In this document: positions 6,489 through 10,170 of the stretch, in pieces
Layout of the letters: each line of letters opens with the position of its first letter
Numbering within the stretch: the first letter of the stretch is position 1
Assembly: GCA_937915565.1 (NCBI GenBank)
Contig: CALDMH010000090.1
Coordinates: 1-10,170 of the forward strand
Reading direction: 5' to 3'
Origin: an uncultured Clostridia bacterium
GTDB lineage: Bacteria; Bacillota; Clostridia; Christensenellales; Borkfalkiaceae
DNA: 10,170 bases
Position numbers and translations under genes: made by a program
The notes under the pieces: generated by a model
What the model was told of the DNA's origin: nothing
Databases searched by the model: none
The model's input: only the letters and a program-made list of their open reading frames with translations

Positions 6489-9055
6489 TGACAGATACTA
6501 CGGGAAAAAACGTAAACGAAGTGGCGGAGATTAAAACCGAATGGTCGGAGGAGATGAAAAACGTTTCCTCGCAGATAAAGAAATCGCTTCTTTCTTATTA
6601 CGCGCTTAACGTAAAGAACAAAAAGAGCGGAATTCTTCTCGACGTGTGCAACAACCTGCGCTCGTTGCTTGCGATTTGCAATTTCGGCGACGAATCGTGT
6701 ATGAATCTTTCCGACGACGAAAAGGCGAGCGTTAAGGATATGTTAAACACCGTTATCGGTTACGTTTCCGAAGACAACGAGAACGGCGGATTCGATTTAA
6801 GCCCGAAAATTTCGCAGGACGACTGCGCGGATATTTTTTACGACGAAAACGATAATTCCGTGCCGGTAACCTTCACTATGGCAACGGTTTTCACCACAAT
6901 CGTTTATCTTCGCCGCGCGATAAAGAGAAGAGAAATAATAACCGTGGACGAAATAAACGAAGGCCGCGAGGGGCTTTACGACAACTGCGTTAAAACGCTT
7001 CGCCGTATCGCCATAAAATTCGTGGAGTACGTTGAAAACAACGGCTACAAGGGCTGGGGCTTCACTTTAAAATCCAAAAAAATCACTCTTAACGACACTT
7101 ACGCCGTCGTCGACGCGATAAGCCGTTTTCAGGACGCATTCAATTCTTCCGACGAATCGAAAAGGGACGAGGAGTTTCTCGATTGCTTCAACGCGGGCGG
7201 CGATAAGTTCGGCAAAACCCTCGTTTCGAGGCTCGAAGAAGCAATGTATCGCGTTGCGGTGAATATTTACGACAGAGCGAGCGAGAATTATTACGGCGTC
7301 AACTTGTTTTACGCCGACGGGCTCGATTTCGCGCTCACAGATATAAAGCAGATTCAAAGCAGTAACCGCTCTTCCGCGCTTTTCAATCCGTTATACGTCG
7401 CGATGATAACGATGATGGGTTACACGGATAAAGAAACCGTTATAAGAGCGTTTATGGACGAGAACGACAACGTGATAAAATACAGAGATACGTTCGGCGA
7501 AGAACTCGAAGAGTACGCTCGCTCCGTTGCCGATAAAATAGGTTATAACGGCAATTTCAAAGAGGACGTCGAAGCTCTTTGCAAGCCGCACGAGCCGCTT
7601 TACGGGGAGTATAACGACAGAGAAAAACGCGATAAATACTATCTCGTCGCAAGAATATTTGAAAAATTCCTTTCGAGCCGCCATAAGGAAGAGTTGATGA
7701 AAATTCCGCAGTACAGGAATTATCTCAACGCCACGAAGGACGCCATAGACCAGGTTCAGGTCGGTTACAGAAAGTTCAACGATATGCAAAGGCTCGGCGT
7801 CGTAGACACCGATTACGTTATGTTCACCACCGACGATATTAAAACCGACTCGGTAAACATTTCAAAATTAAACAAAGCCAATCTTGCCGTCAGCAACATA
7901 AGGCCGTTGCTTCTTTCCTCGAAGATAATGATAGTCAACGCGCTCACGCAGTATCCGCAAGCGGATATGACGGATATTTACGAGGACATTAAAAAATCCA
8001 TTCACCGTCAGCGCGGAAGGAACTCGAAAAAGAGCGACTGGCTTTGGAACGAGGACGAAATCGACCTTTATTCCACCGCAAGACACTGCGAAGCGATTGC
8101 ATACGACTATTTCGATTATTACGACCGTTACGAGCTGGGCTTTAAGGCCATAAACAGCCTCGTCGGAACGGTGGAACAGGAGATTACCGAAAAAATCGAT
8201 TACGCCGACGGTTCGCTCGGCGAAACCGAACGCGACGTTTCCGAGGACGATACGGTTATAAGAAAGCTCGTGCTTGAAAAGAACGGCTCGAACACCCTTA
8301 AAAACCTCGTAATGGACATAACTCGCGACAATCTCTCTAAAATTCAGGACAGATACAAGATAAGGCTTCAACAAATCACCGAGGAATACGAAGCCAAAAT
8401 CGCCGCGGAAAGAGAGGAAAAGGAAAATCTCGTTCAGGAAATGAAGAAGAGAGAGGAATCCGCCGCGAAGGCCGTTGCCGCGCTCGACGAAGACGTTGCC
8501 GTCAGCAAAATGATGAAATCCGTTATCGAAAAGGAAATCTCGTCTTATTTCAAAAAGTTGCTTTCGTTTATCGTTCTGAGCAAAATCAACAACAGAAGCG
8601 TGGATTTCGATTCGGTTTACGACGACGACGCGGAAGTGTTCCTCAAAGGCGATAACGCCACCGTTAAAAAGTTCGTGGACGGAGTTAAAATTTCGGGCGC
8701 GAATTCAAACGACAAAGAAGCGGCGATTGAAAAGGCCCGCGAGGAGTTTGCGGACGTAAAACGCGACGCAGAGGAGCTTCGCCCGCTTATCGAACTTGCC
8801 TTCGACGGGGTTTTGGAGGCGAACGAAAGAGTGAACGTCGGCTGCAAGGGCGATATAGGCGACAAGGACGGAAACGTAGCCGTTCAGGAAGAATACGAAA
8901 CGATGAAAAAAGAAGTTCGTTCGTTTATGATTATGTGGCGTAAAAATAAGGACGCGGACAAAGACAATTCGCTTAAAAACGTTTTTGCCGCCTGCAAGGA
9001 CCACGACGTCGATATTATGAAAGCGAAGGACGTCAACGAGGAGAATAACAAATGA
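6488..9055 (+). CDS. Large protein of unknown function with central-C-terminal coiled coil
   Basis: I do not recognise a family. The 855-residue product is rich in charged residues and has no signal peptide or membrane segment. Residues about 617-680 form a clear coiled coil rich in K, E, R and A, followed by SSYFKKLLSFIVLSK and an acidic C-terminal half. The N-terminal third has two segments reminiscent of alpha/alpha-toroid repeats: NGGFDLSP (G100-G101) followed by TFTMATVFTTIVYL, and GWGF (W190) followed by DTYAVVDAI (D203). This resemblance is weak. ATG 6488 is chosen because AGGAG (6476-6480) is then seven bases away. ATG 6485, in frame and one codon earlier, overlaps the TIR stop as ATGA but is only four bases from the RBS. 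The 3' end overlaps the ATPase start by ATGA, so the two products are probably made in step and may bind each other. Confidence 0.8.
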   Translation: MTDTTGKNVNEVAEIKTEWSEEMKNVSSQIKKSLLSYYALNVKNKKSGILLDVCNNLRSLLAICNFGDESCMNLSDDEKASVKDMLNTVIGYVSEDNENGGFDLSPKISQDDCADIFYDENDNSVPVTFTMATVFTTIVYLRRAIKRREIITVDEINEGREGLYDNCVKTLRRIAIKFVEYVENNGYKGWGFTLKSKKITLNDTYAVVDAISRFQDAFNSSDESKRDEEFLDCFNAGGDKFGKTLVSRLEEAMYRVAVNIYDRASENYYGVNLFYADGLDFALTDIKQIQSSNRSSALFNPLYVAMITMMGYTDKETVIRAFMDENDNVIKYRDTFGEELEEYARSVADKIGYNGNFKEDVEALCKPHEPLYGEYNDREKRDKYYLVARIFEKFLSSRHKEELMKIPQYRNYLNATKDAIDQVQVGYRKFNDMQRLGVVDTDYVMFTTDDIKTDSVNISKLNKANLAVSNIRPLLLSSKIMIVNALTQYPQADMTDIYEDIKKSIHRQRGRNSKKSDWLWNEDEIDLYSTARHCEAIAYDYFDYYDRYELGFKAINSLVGTVEQEITEKIDYADGSLGETERDVSEDDTVIRKLVLEKNGSNTLKNLVMDITRDNLSKIQDRYKIRLQQITEEYEAKIAAEREEKENLVQEMKKREESAAKAVAALDEDVAVSKMMKSVIEKEISSYFKKLLSFIVLSKINNRSVDFDSVYDDDAEVFLKGDNATVKKFVDGVKISGANSNDKEAAIEKAREEFADVKRDAEELRPLIELAFDGVLEANERVNVGCKGDIGDKDGNVAVQEEYETMKKEVRSFMIMWRKNKDADKDNSLKNVFAACKDHDVDIMKAKDVNEENNK

Positions 9056-10014
9056 GAATAATATCTTTCAATTCATATAAGGGCGGAGCGTGCCGGACGA
9101 CGACTTGCTTCAACACGCTGCCTTTTATCGCAAAAAATCTGGGAGCGACGGCGCATCAACCGATTCTCGTTTTCGACGCCGACCTCGACAGTATGGGTCT
9201 TACCACCATTCTTGCCAAAAACGTTTTCAACAACGCGCCGTTTTCGTCGCAAAATCTTTTCGTGGACGACGGCGACGTTATTTCGGAAATATCCAACTTC
9301 GGGCTCGAATCGGTTGAAACCGACAGTTTCTTTAAAAAATTCAAAAAAGTGGGTAACGAACTCGGCCTCGAAGACGACGGAAGCGTTTTGTTTTGCGGCG
9401 CGGATATGAAGGCCAGCACCATTTCGGACGACAAGTTCAAAACGATGAAAAAGGATATGCCGCTTTTCGATATAATCAACGCGCTCAACGATATGGCGGA
9501 GGAGGACCGCCCCAAGGCGATTATTTTCGACTGCGCCGCGGGCGTTCAGCCTTCCACGCTGTTCATTTTGTCGGTCGCGCAGTATTTCGTTATGTGTATG
9601 CGCCCCACGTTGCAGTTCAGGATAGGCACGCTCGATTATCTCGAAACGAAAATTCCCGACCAGATAAAAATGGCAAAGAACAATTACAGGAAGCAAATTA
9701 TTCTTTGTCCCACGTCCGTTGCGAGCGTGGATAAAGCCGCAAACGGCGAGGAGTCGGACGAATTAAGGCTTTTAAGAGCGAGCGCGTATAAGAAAATCGA
9801 GGTTATGAAGCAAAAGATAATGCTTTACGATTTCAGCGAACTCGGTTACGATTTGAATACCAAAATGATAGAATCCGTGGACGATATGGGGATTCCGGAA
9901 ATAGACAGATTCAAATGGGAGGAATGTTTGCTTTATAGCGTTCCGAACAAAACGGAAAGGGAAGAGGAACTTATAAAGAAGTACGAAAAGCTTGCCGGAA
10001 TTATTTGCGAATAA
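9052..10014 (+). CDS. ParA/MinD-like ATPase with variant Walker A (KGGACRTTT)
   Basis: This 320-residue protein has the deviant Walker A architecture of the ParA/MinD/Mrp branch of P-loop NTPases. The motif is SYKGGACRTTT, with signature K10 kept but R15 where the phosphate-binding lysine usually stands. Next come the switch segment VFDADLDSMGLT (D42, D44, D46) and a Walker B-like IIFDCAAG (D160). Family members form ATP sandwich dimers that position or assemble partners. Arginine at this position occurs in some related ATPases (KGGVGRT types), so it may be a functional variant with altered hydrolysis. The start overlaps the stop of the previous gene as ATGA, with GAGGAG (9038-9043) eight bases upstream, so the 855-residue protein is the natural partner. 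A role in organising or gating the signalling proteins is inferred. A plasmid-partition role is unlikely, since no ParB-like gene or centromere-type repeats are seen. Confidence 0.88.
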   Translation: MRIISFNSYKGGACRTTTCFNTLPFIAKNLGATAHQPILVFDADLDSMGLTTILAKNVFNNAPFSSQNLFVDDGDVISEISNFGLESVETDSFFKKFKKVGNELGLEDDGSVLFCGADMKASTISDDKFKTMKKDMPLFDIINALNDMAEEDRPKAIIFDCAAGVQPSTLFILSVAQYFVMCMRPTLQFRIGTLDYLETKIPDQIKMAKNNYRKQIILCPTSVASVDKAANGEESDELRLLRASAYKKIEVMKQKIMLYDFSELGYDLNTKMIESVDDMGIPEIDRFKWEECLLYSVPNKTEREEELIKKYEKLAGIICE

Positions 10015-10029
10015 ACGAGGAAAGACGAA

Positions 10030-10170
10030 ATGGACGATATTTTAAACGAAAGAAACGAGGTTGTGGACGTTTCCAACGACGAAGCCGTCGCCGAATATTT
10101 TGCCGAAATCGTTAAAGACCCCGTTATTCAATCGATGCTTTTCGATTGTTTAATCGGTAAGTTTTCTTAC
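10030..10170 (+). CDS. Unrecognised protein, first 47 codons (runs off the window)
   Basis: ATG 10030 follows the ATPase stop by 15 bases and is preceded by GAGG (10017-10020) nine bases upstream. It is open to the end of the window without a stop. The visible N-terminus, starting MDDILNERNEVVDV, is acidic and helix-prone (EYFAEIVKDPVIQSML) and resembles nothing I can name. Codon style matches the upstream genes, so it is almost certainly the sixth gene of the operon. It is too short to tell an effector from an accessory subunit. Confidence 0.8.
   Translation, partial: MDDILNERNEVVDVSNDEAVAEYFAEIVKDPVIQSMLFDCLIGKFSY

Noticed and set aside
9073..9696. 207-codon minus-strand ORF opposite the ATPase gene
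   Set aside because: The + strand frame has clear P-loop ATPase motifs, a good RBS and operon spacing. The antisense product is arginine-rich with no recognisable domain, a usual shadow of biased codons.
9052..10014. Plasmid or chromosome partition ParA
   Set aside because: No ParB-like gene or iteron/parS-type repeats lie nearby. The gene is coupled to a large coiled-coil protein inside a TIR/SLOG operon, and the Walker A motif is a variant.

Overview
The window looks like a chromosomal accessory region of a Gram-positive-type bacterium, probably an anaerobic gut Firmicute (Clostridia-like). This rests on two near-perfect sigma-A promoters, strong AGGAGG-type ribosome binding sites, a CCA-encoding tRNA gene, moderate GC and a cell-surface-style leucine-rich repeat family common in gut anaerobes. 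The taxonomic guess is an inference from style, not from a marker gene.

Layout. Bases 1-234 hold a consensus promoter and a tRNA-Arg(ACG) gene. Bases 228-275 form a perfect hairpin that includes the encoded CCA end of the tRNA and a terminator. Bases 241-330 are repeated at 430-520, where a second copy of the terminator core has no tRNA beside it. Bases 520-690 are non-coding and structured. A second promoter (688-717) and a leader of about 145 bases then drive one tightly packed operon on the + strand, running from 869 past the window end.

The operon encodes: (1) a membrane protein with N-terminal helices, two Rossmann/RCK-like segments and a C-terminal RyR-like domain; (2) an HD phosphohydrolase-like domain fused to an RyR domain and a SLOG-type nucleotide-sensing domain; (3) a TIR domain fused to BspA-type leucine-rich repeats; (4) an 855-residue protein of unknown function with a coiled coil; (5) a ParA/MinD-like ATPase with arginine in place of the Walker A lysine; and (6) the first 47 codons of an unrecognised protein. 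Genes 3-4 and 4-5 overlap by ATGA when the first ATG is used, and the other gaps are 15 to 34 bases, so these look co-transcribed and made together.

How it may work (inference). TIR domains often convert NAD into signalling nucleotides, and SLOG domains bind such nucleotides in Thoeris defence. RyR and RCK-like domains are plausible ligand-responsive modules. The simplest model is a TIR-derived nucleotide signal sensed by the SLOG/HD/RyR protein and by an RyR-gated membrane effector. The ATPase and its 855-residue partner would form a control or assembly module. It resembles a Thoeris-like anti-phage or stress-signalling system with an unfamiliar domain combination. Each domain type is known; I do not recognise this exact gene set.
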